The notes: generated from the letters alone by a model not told the origin. Positions 33,877 to 42,519 are shown, numbered from the stretch's first letter. The stretch is 64,000 nucleotides of DNA from Micrococcales bacterium 31B (GCA_022803075.1 JAFFTF010000012.1:1-64000); one strand, 5' to 3'. Numbers and translations: made by a program.

Positions 33877-34722
33877 ATGAAAAAGTACCTGGCACCCCTC
33901 GGGGCGCTCGGCGTCGTGGGCATGACCGTGTCACTGCTCGCGGCGTGCTCCGGCGAAAGCCCCGCCCCCGCCAACCTCGCGGCCACGACCAGCGCGACCA
34001 CGGCCACCGCGACCGACTCGCCTTCCACGTCGGGTGTGGCAACCAGCGCCACCACCACGGCGTCCAGCCCCCAAACCACCGCGAGCACCCCTGCCGCGAC
34101 CCCCGACCCGACCGATTCGACGGGCACGACCGACACGGCCGCGCCCGGACCCCCACCGAGCAGCACCCCCGCGCCCCCTCCGAGCAGCACCACCGCGGCG
34201 CCGCCCGCCGCGGGAGGCGCCGTCAAGGCGTTCCAGGTGTACGCCACGGGAATGGAGGGCGTGTCGAGTTACCAGTGCGAGAGCAGCATCGACGGCCAGT
34301 CCATGATCATGAAGGTGACAAAGTTCGACGTGAACAACCCCTCCGCTGCGATCACGGAGACCACCCTCGGCGAGGCCGTCACCGTGATGGCGAACGGCAA
34401 GATGTACGCCAAGGGCAGTGCCAATGAGCCGTGGAGTGTTACGCAGGTTTCGGCCGAGGAGGCCGCGGGGGCGGGCGTACCCGACTTCTTGAAGTCGGTG
34501 GACTTCAAGGCCACCCCGGGAGCCAACGGCACCACGTACACGGCGGACGCCGACCAACTCGCGGCGGCGGGAGCGAGCGACATGCACATGACGGCCATCG
34601 CCTTCACGCTCGATGCGCAAAATCGCATGACGAGCATGGAGACCACGGCAGGCGGGCAATCGTTCGCCACGAAATGCGGCAACTTTAATCAGGTGGGCGA
34701 CGTGCAGGTGCCCAACGTCTGA
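33877..34722 (+). CDS. Lipoprotein, paralogous CxxYN family, member 5
   Basis: 281 residues. The lipobox VSLLAAC is near residue 24, then a Thr/Ser/Pro-rich linker (about 28-115), then the folded domain. The early Cys (SSYQCES), a VTKFDVNNPSAAITET segment, an ANGKMYAKGSANEPW segment and the late CGNFNQVGDVQVPNV mark it as a member of the family seen at 17069, 17971, 28601 and 31913. It is the best preserved example of linker plus domain. Surface exposure through the cell wall is likely; the function is unknown. Confidence 0.75.
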   Translation: MKKYLAPLGALGVVGMTVSLLAACSGESPAPANLAATTSATTATATDSPSTSGVATSATTTASSPQTTASTPAATPDPTDSTGTTDTAAPGPPPSSTPAPPPSSTTAAPPAAGGAVKAFQVYATGMEGVSSYQCESSIDGQSMIMKVTKFDVNNPSAAITETTLGEAVTVMANGKMYAKGSANEPWSVTQVSAEEAAGAGVPDFLKSVDFKATPGANGTTYTADADQLAAAGASDMHMTAIAFTLDAQNRMTSMETTAGGQSFATKCGNFNQVGDVQVPNV

Positions 34723-34780
34723 CACAAGAGCGCAGGTCAGGGCCCTAGTGGATACTTCTGCCCATCGGCAGGAGGGGTAA

Positions 34781-34987
34781 ATGGCTAGGGCCCTGGTGAC
34801 TGCTGAATTAGAGTATTCACTAGGTGCGGAGTTCGCTTCGGCGGGGCCGCACCCGAGGGCGGAGCGACAGGGGATGACTCGCCCGCCCTCACCTTTTCGC
34901 CGCTTCGAGCCTGCGGCTAGCGGGGAGCCTTCTGCGTCAGCAGGGGAACGCGCCGCCCAGGGGAAATCGCTCGAAGTGAGCGAGTGA
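34781..34987 (+). CDS. Possible 68-residue ORF inside the structured region
   Basis: The ATG at 34781 has a perfect AGGAGG (34770-34775) five bases upstream. The frame ends (TGA at 34985-34987) exactly where the terminator stem begins. Against it, codon third positions are not GC-biased as in neighbours and no family is recognised. The AGGAGG lies within the arm of a local hairpin, so translation would be occluded unless the RNA refolds. Either a regulated small protein or chance within an RNA gene. Confidence 0.3.
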   Translation: MARALVTAELEYSLGAEFASAGPHPRAERQGMTRPPSPFRRFEPAASGEPSASAGERAAQGKSLEVSE

Positions 34988-35032
34988 CGGCAGACGCGCC
35001 GGGGTTTTGGCTCCGGCGCGTTTGCCGTTTAT
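34987..35032 (+). terminator. Intrinsic terminator
   Basis: A 16-bp stem (34987-35002 with 35013-35028, one mismatch) with a 10-base loop is followed by TTATT. It closes the structured RNA region and possibly the lipoprotein transcript. Confidence 0.8.
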
Positions 35033-35114
35033 TGCGGACCTCGCGCCCCACCACGAAAGCGGCCCCCGACTCGCCGAAGCGATGCGGGGGCCGCGTGGTC
35101 GGGCTACCGGTTTC

Positions 35115-36194
35115 TTACGAACCGATGATCTCGCCGCCGATCTTGAGCAGCAGCAGGAACGTGAGGAACAGCCCCACGTACTGGCTGAGGGTGCTGACCA
35201 CCGCGTAGGGCAGCAGCACGGGCTTCGAATACTGCGCGACCCGGTTGATGCCCGCGTAGGTGAGCAGCTCGCTCGCGAGCCAGCCGAAGAGGATCAGCGG
35301 AATGATGACCCACTGCATGGCCTCTACGAAGCCGCCGCCGGGAATCACGGTGAGCACGAAGGAGAGTGCCGTGGCAGCGACCAGTGGCAGCTGGCCGACA
35401 CCCGCGACGGAGGCAGCCGCGATCCACGGCAGCCGGGCTCCGCCGACCTTCATGACCCCGTACACACCGGCCGCCCGAATCGCGAAGTAGAGGGCCCAGA
35501 GCACGATGCCGATGGCGACGATGCCCACGCCCATGCCGAAGCCGAACAAGCCATAGTCGTCATCGCGGAAACTGCGACCCATGTTGATCGCCGCACTGTC
35601 GGGCACGTACTGAACCAGCATCTCCCAAAACGAGGAGTGCGTGCGCGCGAGGGCCATCACGGAGTACAGGCTGGCGACCAGCGAACCGGCCCCGAGGGCG
35701 ATCCACCACACGTGCTTGCGACCCACGATCGCGTCGATCGCGCCGTCGGTGTTGCCCTTGGCGAGGGCCGTGACCGACTTACCGAGGGCGGACGCCGAGA
35801 GGGCAACTTCGCTGGGCGGGGCCGGGGGCGCCGTGGGGTTGGGCATGGCACCCGTGAAGTGCTGCCCCTGCACGGGCATCGCACCGGTGTACTGCTGCGC
35901 GTTCGGGTCATACCCCTGCACGGGCATCGCACCGGTGTACTGCTGCGCGTTCGGGTCATACCCCTGCACGGGCATCGCGCCCGTGTACTGCTGAGCGTCA
36001 TAGGGCTGCTGCCCGAACTGAGCCGGCATGCCCTCGGCGAAGGGCTGGCCGTTGGCGTCGTAGCCCTGCACGGGCATCGCGCCCGTGTACTGCTCGGCGG
36101 GCACCGCGTTAAAGGTATCGCCCTGATACGGCTGTGCGGGCTGACCTTGCTGGGGCACGCCGCCCTGCTGCGGATTGAATTGATTCTCTGACAT
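35115..36194 (-). CDS. Membrane protein with Gln/Pro/Tyr-rich tandem-repeat N-terminus
   Basis: 359 residues from the ATG at 36194. Residues 1-125 are low-complexity, with repeated QQYTGAMPVQGYDPNA units of 16 residues. Residues about 160-355 contain around five hydrophobic helices (WWIALGAGSLVASLYSVMAL, FGFGMGVGIVAIGIVLWALY, then others). No enzymatic motif is seen. This layout (Pro/Gln-rich cytoplasmic tail plus small membrane domain) is common in actinobacterial membrane proteins of unknown role, and the tail may recruit partners. Confidence 0.75.
   Translation of the reverse strand: MSENQFNPQQGGVPQQGQPAQPYQGDTFNAVPAEQYTGAMPVQGYDANGQPFAEGMPAQFGQQPYDAQQYTGAMPVQGYDPNAQQYTGAMPVQGYDPNAQQYTGAMPVQGQHFTGAMPNPTAPPAPPSEVALSASALGKSVTALAKGNTDGAIDAIVGRKHVWWIALGAGSLVASLYSVMALARTHSSFWEMLVQYVPDSAAINMGRSFRDDDYGLFGFGMGVGIVAIGIVLWALYFAIRAAGVYGVMKVGGARLPWIAAASVAGVGQLPLVAATALSFVLTVIPGGGFVEAMQWVIIPLILFGWLASELLTYAGINRVAQYSKPVLLPYAVVSTLSQYVGLFLTFLLLLKIGGEIIGS
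35865..35993. repeat. 48-bp in-frame tandem repeat
   Basis: Two exact 48-bp units (35865-35912, 35913-35960) and a 33-bp partial third with a few changes, all in frame, encode QQYTGAMPVQGYDPNA repeats. A more diverged copy lies near 36062-36100. Copy number may vary between strains by slippage. Confidence 0.85.
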
Positions 36195-36339
36195 ATGGAC
36201 CACCCTGGTGATTGAGGAGTAAACGAGCAGCAAGAAACTCGCATTACGCTTTGCCACCACCCTAACCGCAAAGTAGTGGTAAATTCCTCCCCAGCCCTGT
36301 CCTCGGGTGGGTACCTTTCCCCTGTTTCTGAACCGTTAT

Positions 36340-37236
36340 CTAAGTCTCCGTGCTGGTGGGGGCATCCACGACATCTGCGGCAAACTCATTACGCTGAGTG
36401 GCGGCCCACGACGCGAGCAGGGCGAGTCCGTCGGCCGAGGGGGTGCCCACGGGTGCCGTGTACACGTTCATGACGAGCCCCGGATCACCCGTGAGCGCCA
36501 TCGATTCGTAATTGAGTTCGAGCAACCCCACCACCGGGTGGTTGATGCGCTTGACGCCGCTGAAGTGCCGCTTGACGTCGTGCGAGGCCCAGCGGGTGCG
36601 AAAGGTTTCGCTGTGCGTCGACAGCTCGCCGATCAACGTTATGAGTTCGGGATCATGCGGAGTGTGCACCGTCTGCGAGCGCAGCATGGCAGCGCAGTTG
36701 TGCGTGACCTCGTCGTAGTCGGGCCAGAACGAGCGGGCTGCGGGGTTGAGGTACACGAAGCGCGCCGTGTTGACGGGGCGGCGCGGATCGTCGAAGACGG
36801 GCGCATACAGGGCCCTGCCCAGGGTGTTCGCGGCCACGATGTCGTGGCGGCCATTGCGCACCCACGCGGGCACCGTGTGCATCGCCTCCAGCATCTGGTG
36901 CACCACGGGTCGCACCGTGGTGGGCATGCGCTTCGCGCGCTTCGCGGCGGGGCCAGCCGTGCGCGCGAGGTCGAGCAGATAGTCGTGCTCGGCGGGGTCG
37001 AGGCGCAGGGCGCGTGACAGCGATTCGAGCACCGACTCGGACGCTCCGGCGAGGTTGCCCCGCTCGAGCCGCACGTAATAGTCCACCGAGACGCCCGCCA
37101 GCATGGCCACCTCCTCGCGGCGGAGCCCCTTGACGCGCCGGTTGCCGCCAAAGGCCGGCAGCCCCGCCTGTTCGGGGGTGATGCGGGCTCGACGCGTAGA
37201 GAGGAACTCGCGCACCTCGTCGCTGTGAGTGGCCAT
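36340..37236 (-). CDS. XRE-type regulator with MmyB-like ligand domain
   Basis: 298 residues. The N-terminal HTH is residues about 35-75 (RRVKGLRREEVAMLAGVSVD, YYVRLERGN). A C-terminal domain follows with RFVYLNPAARSFWPDYDEVT, typical of the MmyB/MltR ligand-binding domain found in many actinobacterial repressors. These proteins usually control an adjacent oxidoreductase gene. Here an aldo/keto reductase gene lies 29 bp upstream on the same strand, so the two may be co-transcribed. Confidence 0.88.
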   Translation of the reverse strand: MATHSDEVREFLSTRRARITPEQAGLPAFGGNRRVKGLRREEVAMLAGVSVDYYVRLERGNLAGASESVLESLSRALRLDPAEHDYLLDLARTAGPAAKRAKRMPTTVRPVVHQMLEAMHTVPAWVRNGRHDIVAANTLGRALYAPVFDDPRRPVNTARFVYLNPAARSFWPDYDEVTHNCAAMLRSQTVHTPHDPELITLIGELSTHSETFRTRWASHDVKRHFSGVKRINHPVVGLLELNYESMALTGDPGLVMNVYTAPVGTPSADGLALLASWAATQRNEFAADVVDAPTSTET

Positions 37237-37265
37237 GCTGGTCTCCTTAAAGTCTGGTGAGAATC

Positions 37266-38375
<1,110 letters not shown>

Positions 38376-38447
38376 CTACGAAAAAGGGTGCGCGCGGTGC
38401 TCAAAGGGCGTGCGGGGGCGCCACGGCGGGTGCTATGCTCTATTTAC

Positions 38448-38460
38448 TCAATCGATTTGA
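38448..38460. promoter_or_regulatory. LacI-type operator upstream of the Gfo/Idh pair
   Basis: TCAATCGATTTGA, complement TCAAATCGATTGA, is very close to TCAAATCGTTTGA at 58277. A further inverted element follows: CTCAATC (38447-38453) with GATTGAG (38491-38497). It lies about 155 bp upstream of the first oxidoreductase gene, in the divergent region shared with the aldo/keto reductase. Confidence 0.55.
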
Positions 38461-38613
38461 TTAAGGTTGGCTTCTGGTTTGACTCAGTTTGATTGAGGTG
38501 TGACCGAGGGTTGATCGTGGGATGCCAAGGGTGGCGTCCGCATCGACCAGGTTCCCCGGCAGCACGCGCACCCGCGCGGTCCAGCACGTACCCATCGCAT
38601 TATCGAGGACATC

Positions 38614-39591
38614 ATGACAACTGCCCTGCGCATCGCCACGCTCAGCTTCTGGCACGTCCACGCGGGAGACTACTCGCGCGACACCCTGAACCACCCGGGC
38701 ACCGAACTGGTCGCCGTCTGGGACGACGACCAAGCACGCGGCGAGGCAGGAGCGAAGGAGTTCGGCGCCGAATACACGAACGACCTCGACGGCCTGCTCG
38801 CGCGCGAAGACCTCGACGGCGTCATCATCACGACCGAGACCCGCCTGCACACCGAGGTAATGCTGAAGGCCATCGCCGCGGGCAAGCACGTCTTCACCGA
38901 GAAGATCCTCGCCCCCACCGTCGCCGAATGCGAGCAGATCATCGCCGCTGCCCGCGCAAAGGGCGTCGCCCTGACGGTCTCGCTCCCCCGCCTGTACGAC
39001 GCGTACACGCAGGTCATCAAGGGTATTCTCGAGGCCGGCAGCCTCGGCGACATCTCGTACTCGCGCGTGCGGCTCGCCCACGCCGGCTCCACCTTCGGCT
39101 GGCTGCCCGACCGCTTCTACGACGCCACCGACGCCATCGGCGGCGCCCTCACCGACCTTGGCTGCCACCCCGTCTACCTCACTCAGCTCATTCTCGGCCT
39201 CGAACCACAGCGCGTCAGCGCGACCTACTCCGATTTCAGCGGAGTCGGCGTCGACGACAACTCGGTCGTCACCGCCCAGTACGCGAGCGGCGCGATCGGC
39301 GTGATCGAGGCCGGCTTTGTGCACTCCAACAGCCCGTTCTCCATTGAGGTGTACGGCACGAGCGGCGGCGTGCGCTACAGCGAAGACCAAGACTTCGTGT
39401 GGCTGCAAACCGGCGAAGGCACCCAGCAGTTGCCGCTCGGCGACCGCCTGCCCACCGCCTACGAGCAGTGGGTCACCAGCATCCACGACGGCACGCTCCC
39501 CGAGGACAACCTCGAGCGCGCCACTCACCTCACGCGACTCGTTGTCGCGGCCAACGCGGCCGCAGCCAGCGGCAGCCAGGTCGACTACTAA
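38614..39591 (+). CDS. Gfo/Idh/MocA-family oxidoreductase, atypical N-terminus
   Basis: A 325-residue NAD(P)-dependent sugar/polyol dehydrogenase relative. The usual GxGxxG loop is replaced by SFWHVHAGDY (residues about 11-20), and the EKP motif is EKI. Both changes occur in a known sub-branch. The C-terminal alpha/beta domain has DLGCHPVYLTQLILG with the active-site His. With the second oxidoreductase 57 bp downstream it forms a two-gene operon. Likely substrates are sugars or inositols, not determinable here. Confidence 0.85.
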   Translation: MTTALRIATLSFWHVHAGDYSRDTLNHPGTELVAVWDDDQARGEAGAKEFGAEYTNDLDGLLAREDLDGVIITTETRLHTEVMLKAIAAGKHVFTEKILAPTVAECEQIIAAARAKGVALTVSLPRLYDAYTQVIKGILEAGSLGDISYSRVRLAHAGSTFGWLPDRFYDATDAIGGALTDLGCHPVYLTQLILGLEPQRVSATYSDFSGVGVDDNSVVTAQYASGAIGVIEAGFVHSNSPFSIEVYGTSGGVRYSEDQDFVWLQTGEGTQQLPLGDRLPTAYEQWVTSIHDGTLPEDNLERATHLTRLVVAANAAAASGSQVDY

Positions 39592-39592
39592 A

Positions 39593-39607
39593 CCACCCGC
39601 GCGTCCG
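39593..39607 (+). repeat. Dispersed 15-mer CCACCCGCGCGTCCG, between the two oxidoreductase genes
   Basis: Exact class B copy starting two bases after the stop of the first oxidoreductase gene, in the 57-bp gap before the second. Confidence 0.7.
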
Positions 39608-39648
39608 CAAAAAATGCCGACCGCGCCCCCACTCTCGAAGGAAAACCC

Positions 39649-40695
39649 ATGACCCTCAAAGTTGGCATTATCGGAATCGGCGGCATCTCGGGCACCCACG
39701 TGCCCGGCTGGAACGCCTCGGAGCACGCGGAGATTGCGGGCGCCGCCGACGTGAACCCCGCGGCCCTCGAAAAGTTCGGTGCGGAGCAGGGCATCACGAA
39801 GCTCTACAGCGACGCGAACGACCTCATCAACGATCCCGACATCGACATCATCGACGTGTGCACGCCCAACGGCATGCACGCCAAGTTCTCGATCGCGGCG
39901 CTCAACGCTGGCAAGCATGTGCTGTGCGAGAAGCCGCTCGCACCCACCCCGGGCGAGATCGAGCAGATGATCGAGGCCCGCGATAAGAGCGGCAAGATGC
40001 TCATGACGGCGCAGCACTTTCGCTACACCGACACGGCCATGGCCCTCAAGCAGGAGATCGAGACGGGAGTGCTCGGCGACATCTACCACGCCCGCGCGTG
40101 GATGCTGCGCCGCGCGGCCCTGCCCGCCTGGCCCGGCATCATGTACAAGAAGAACTCGTTCGGCGGCCCGTGCATCGACATCGGCGTGCACATTCTCGAC
40201 CTGACCCTGTGGATGATGGGCAATCCCAAGCCCGTGAGCGTCTCGGGCACCGCCAAGACCGCCCTCGCCCTGCGCGACGGCGCGTGGACGAAGTGGGGCG
40301 GCGATATTCCGAAAGACATGGACAACGAGGACTTCGCCGCGGCGTTCGTGCGCTTCGAAAACGGCGCGACCCTCATGCTCGAGGTCTCGTGGCTGCTGCA
40401 TCACGACACCGACGGCGAAGACATGCGCATGTGGCTGTACGGTGACAAGGGTGGCTCGCTGTGGCCCAAGAACGAGATTCTCTCGGCGTCGGCGACGCAT
40501 CACCAGCTGTACAACACGCAGTTGAAGCACGCGCCGACCGTGATTGAAGCGCACGCCGCCGAGTGCGTCGACTTCGCCGCCGCCATCGCGGAGGGCCGCC
40601 CCTCCCCCGTGCCCGCCGAGCAATCGCTGCAGGTCATGAGCATTCTCGACGGCATCTACCGCTCGCAGGCGGAGGGTCGCGAGATTCAGCTGTAA
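39649..40695 (+). CDS. Gfo/Idh/MocA-family oxidoreductase
   Basis: A 348-residue enzyme with a canonical nucleotide loop GIGGISGTH (residues 9-17), CEKPLAP (the catalytic-lysine EKP motif), and GPCIDIGVHILDLTLWMMG with active-site Asp/His. It is typical of glucose-fructose oxidoreductase/inositol dehydrogenase relatives. The paired arrangement of two such enzymes often means successive oxidation and reduction at neighbouring positions of one sugar derivative. Confidence 0.9.
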   Translation: MTLKVGIIGIGGISGTHVPGWNASEHAEIAGAADVNPAALEKFGAEQGITKLYSDANDLINDPDIDIIDVCTPNGMHAKFSIAALNAGKHVLCEKPLAPTPGEIEQMIEARDKSGKMLMTAQHFRYTDTAMALKQEIETGVLGDIYHARAWMLRRAALPAWPGIMYKKNSFGGPCIDIGVHILDLTLWMMGNPKPVSVSGTAKTALALRDGAWTKWGGDIPKDMDNEDFAAAFVRFENGATLMLEVSWLLHHDTDGEDMRMWLYGDKGGSLWPKNEILSASATHHQLYNTQLKHAPTVIEAHAAECVDFAAAIAEGRPSPVPAEQSLQVMSILDGIYRSQAEGREIQL

Positions 40696-40758
40696 GCATC
40701 GGCGCGGCGTTTGTAGTTCGGCGCGGCGTTCCAGGCGGACGCGCGCGTGGGCAGTGAG

Positions 40759-40785
40759 CCGGCCGGCACCTTTTTTGGGTGTCGG
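40759..40785 (+). terminator. Hairpin with T-rich loop after the oxidoreductase pair
   Basis: GGCCGGCACC pairs with GGTGTCGGCC (one mismatch) around a loop containing six T residues. No T-tract follows, so termination is uncertain. A near copy of the dispersed 15-mer (40736-40750, reverse) lies just before it. Confidence 0.45.
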
Positions 40786-40874
40786 CCTGGTTGCGTGGCG
40801 GGGGGGGAAGCTAGATTTGGAGCTACGGCGCAGCGTGGCGCCGCATCAGCAACTCACCAGAAAGCAGGCCCAGC

Positions 40875-41633
40875 ATGTCCCCCACCCAGCGTACTCACCG
40901 ACGCCGCGCCACCCCCCGCCGCGCCACCCCCAAACCGCTACTCGCCGCGCCCGCCCTGACCGCCGCGGCCGGCCTCACCGCCCTGCTGGCCGTCACGCTG
41001 ACGCCCCAGGCCGCCCACGCGGCGTCCGACCCGAACGACTCCGGCGGCGCGTGCTTCATCAAGCTGCCGTACAACGATGCCCTGTTTGCCCCGGTGCGGT
41101 CTCCGGGTGCGCCCCCCTTAGACCCGAGCACGCATTGGGAGCACTACAACGCCGAGGGCTGGGCGGCCGCGGGCTACCCCGTACCGCGCGTGGTTGACCG
41201 CATCCCCGGCATGACGTACGTCAAACAAAACGGCCTGCCCCACATTTACGGCCGCGGGTTCACCACCGACGTGCAGCTCTCGTTCCTCGACTGGGTCACC
41301 CTCGGCACGCCGCAACCCACGTCGTACGACGTGCAATACGTGAAGTATCCGTGGCAGCCCGAGGTCTATGCCGTCTCGTTCGTGGGCGAGAACCGCGACA
41401 CGTGGCTGTGGCACCAACTCAGCTTCGAGGAGTGGGTGGGCCTGGGCCAGCCCGCGCCGCGCACGGCCGGCTGGATAGAAGGCAGCGAGTACACGCGCGT
41501 CGACGCCACCGCGACCGCGCCCGCCGCGTTTTTCGTGACGCTGAACGGCGTGAAGCATCACCTCACGTTCGCCGAGTGGGTGGCGGCGGGGCAGCCGCTG
41601 GACCCGAACGTCGAGGTGATCGGCACCCCCTGA
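40875..41633 (+). CDS. Secreted protein with four W-G-P repeats
   Basis: 252 residues with an Arg-rich n-region and a signal peptide ending around ALA/AHAA (residue about 50). The exported part is built from about 47-residue repeats, each opening with a [WL]xFxxWxxxGxPxP motif: WEHYNAEGWAAAGYPVP, LSFLDWVTLGTPQP, LSFEEWVGLGQPAP and LTFAEWVAAGQPLD. Repeats 2 and 3 are followed by a Tyr/Val beta stretch and a W/F-H-Q/H end. No catalytic motif is seen. A binding function at the cell surface is plausible but unproven. Confidence 0.75.
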   Translation: MSPTQRTHRRRATPRRATPKPLLAAPALTAAAGLTALLAVTLTPQAAHAASDPNDSGGACFIKLPYNDALFAPVRSPGAPPLDPSTHWEHYNAEGWAAAGYPVPRVVDRIPGMTYVKQNGLPHIYGRGFTTDVQLSFLDWVTLGTPQPTSYDVQYVKYPWQPEVYAVSFVGENRDTWLWHQLSFEEWVGLGQPAPRTAGWIEGSEYTRVDATATAPAAFFVTLNGVKHHLTFAEWVAAGQPLDPNVEVIGTP

Positions 41634-41676
41634 GCCCGTGTGCGGGGGCCGCCCGGGCGCTCGGTAGGCTGGTCGC

Positions 41677-42231
41677 ATGATCGAGATCGTGCGGATCACC
41701 GAAGCCGACTGGGAGCGCTGGGCGGCCCTGCGCCTGCGGGCGCTGCGCGACGCGCCCGAGGCGTTTGGGTCGCGCTATGCAGATTGGGTGGACGCCCCGG
41801 AGGCCCGGTGGCGCGACCGCTTGCGGTTGCCCGGGGGCGTGAATTTTGTCGCGGTGCTGCCATCGGGGGCGACGGGGGCGTCCCTTGACGGGCCAGAGTG
41901 GGTCGGGCCGGAGGGGGCGTCCCTTGACGGGCCAGAGTGGGTCGGAATGGCCAGCGGGGTACCGGGCGTCCGGGAAAATGAGCGCGACCTGATCTCGATG
42001 TGGGTGGCGCCCGAGGTGCGCGGCGCGGGGGTCGCCGACGCACTGATCGAAGCCGTGCGGGAATGGTGCGGGGGCGCCGAGCTGTGGCTCTCGGTGGTCC
42101 GCTCGAACGCGCGGGCGCAGTCGGTGTATGCACGGCACGGGTTCGTCGCGGTGGAGGACTGCGCTGGCGGTTCTGCAGGAGCCGCAGGAGATGACTGTGA
42201 CGACGAGCTGAGAATGCGGCTCGCTCGCTAG
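41677..42231 (+). CDS. GNAT-family N-acetyltransferase with an internal 13-residue duplication
   Basis: 184 residues. The N-terminal ITEADWERWAALRLRALRDA segment and the acetyl-CoA loop VAPEVRGAGVADALIEA (about residue 110) identify a GNAT. The C-terminal SNARAQSVYARHGFV is the family's beta5-alpha4 segment. A GASLDGPEWVG unit is duplicated in tandem at residues about 68-90, in a loop just before the core strand. The substrate is unknown. Confidence 0.82.
   Translation: MIEIVRITEADWERWAALRLRALRDAPEAFGSRYADWVDAPEARWRDRLRLPGGVNFVAVLPSGATGASLDGPEWVGPEGASLDGPEWVGMASGVPGVRENERDLISMWVAPEVRGAGVADALIEAVREWCGGAELWLSVVRSNARAQSVYARHGFVAVEDCAGGSAGAAGDDCDDELRMRLAR
41874..41945 (+). repeat. 39-bp-period tandem duplication inside a GNAT gene
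   Basis: Two identical 33-bp stretches (41874-41906 and 41913-41945) are separated by six bases and in frame. They encode the repeated GASLDGPEWVG segment. Their exact identity points to a recent duplication. Confidence 0.9.
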
Positions 42232-42284
42232 ATTCGGTCGAGCATGGGGCAACGTGGCACTCTCATGCCCCCAGCCACAACGAC

Positions 42285-42294
42285 TGGTTGACCA
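42285..42294. promoter_or_regulatory. FadR/GntR-type operator, distal copy
   Basis: TGGTTGACCA is a TGGT-N2-ACCA palindrome, the pattern of FadR-subfamily GntR sites. An identical 10-mer occurs 87 bp downstream. The cognate regulator is probably the FCD-domain protein at 46744. Confidence 0.6.
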
Positions 42295-42351
42295 CTTTGA
42301 TCTGCATCTATGCGCTGTAAGGAGGAAAAATGGGTCATTTTTGTAACGAAT

Positions 42352-42365
42352 TGATAACGCTTACA
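42352..42365. promoter_or_regulatory. cre/LacI-like site
   Basis: TGATAACGCTTACA fits the general LacI/CcpA-type consensus TGWNANCGNTNWCA at every fixed position. It lies between the two TGGTTGACCA elements, near the presumed promoter of the acid-sugar operon, and may add catabolite or sugar control. Confidence 0.45.
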
Positions 42366-42371
42366 CGACAG

Positions 42372-42381
42372 TGGTTGACCA
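42372..42381. promoter_or_regulatory. FadR/GntR-type operator, proximal copy
   Basis: Second exact TGGTTGACCA, 139 bp before the transporter start. Two sites 87 bp apart would allow looping by a dimeric repressor. Confidence 0.6.
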
Positions 42382-42519
42382 TCTGTCTTGAGGGCGTGCA
42401 TACTAACTGAGTCGAACTCACCGACCACACCTACGGGGGCTCACCTTGGCGCCGCTACTAGCCGCCACGAGATCGAGCAACCGACAACGAAGTCACTCCA
42501 CACAGAGAGGGGTCACGTG

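Larger units (their letters stand above)
34738..35032 (+). ncRNA. Structured RNA candidate ending in an intrinsic terminator
   Basis: Between the lipoprotein stop and the terminator lies a densely self-complementary segment. CAGGGCCCTAG (34738-34748) pairs perfectly with CTAGGGCCCTG (34785-34795) and encloses an 8-bp stem (34755-34762 with 34767-34774). TAGTGGATACT (34746-34756) can instead pair with AGTATTCACTA (34812-34822), giving a competing fold. GGTGCGG/CCGCACC, GAGGGCG/CGCCCTC and CGCTC/GAGCG hairpins follow, then the terminator. It matches no RNA family I can name (not RNase P, tmRNA or SRP RNA by motif). A 6S- or Ms1-like regulatory RNA is one possibility. A short ORF in the same place is the alternative reading. 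Confidence 0.4.

Noticed and set aside
34738-35032. RNase P RNA, tmRNA or SRP RNA as identity of the structured segment
   Set aside because: Conserved hallmark sequences of these RNAs are absent, so it is left as an unassigned RNA candidate.
35865-35993. Regular 48-bp repeats considered as a CRISPR-like array
   Set aside because: No unique spacers, no palindromic repeat, the units are directly adjacent and in frame within a coding gene, and no cas genes are nearby.
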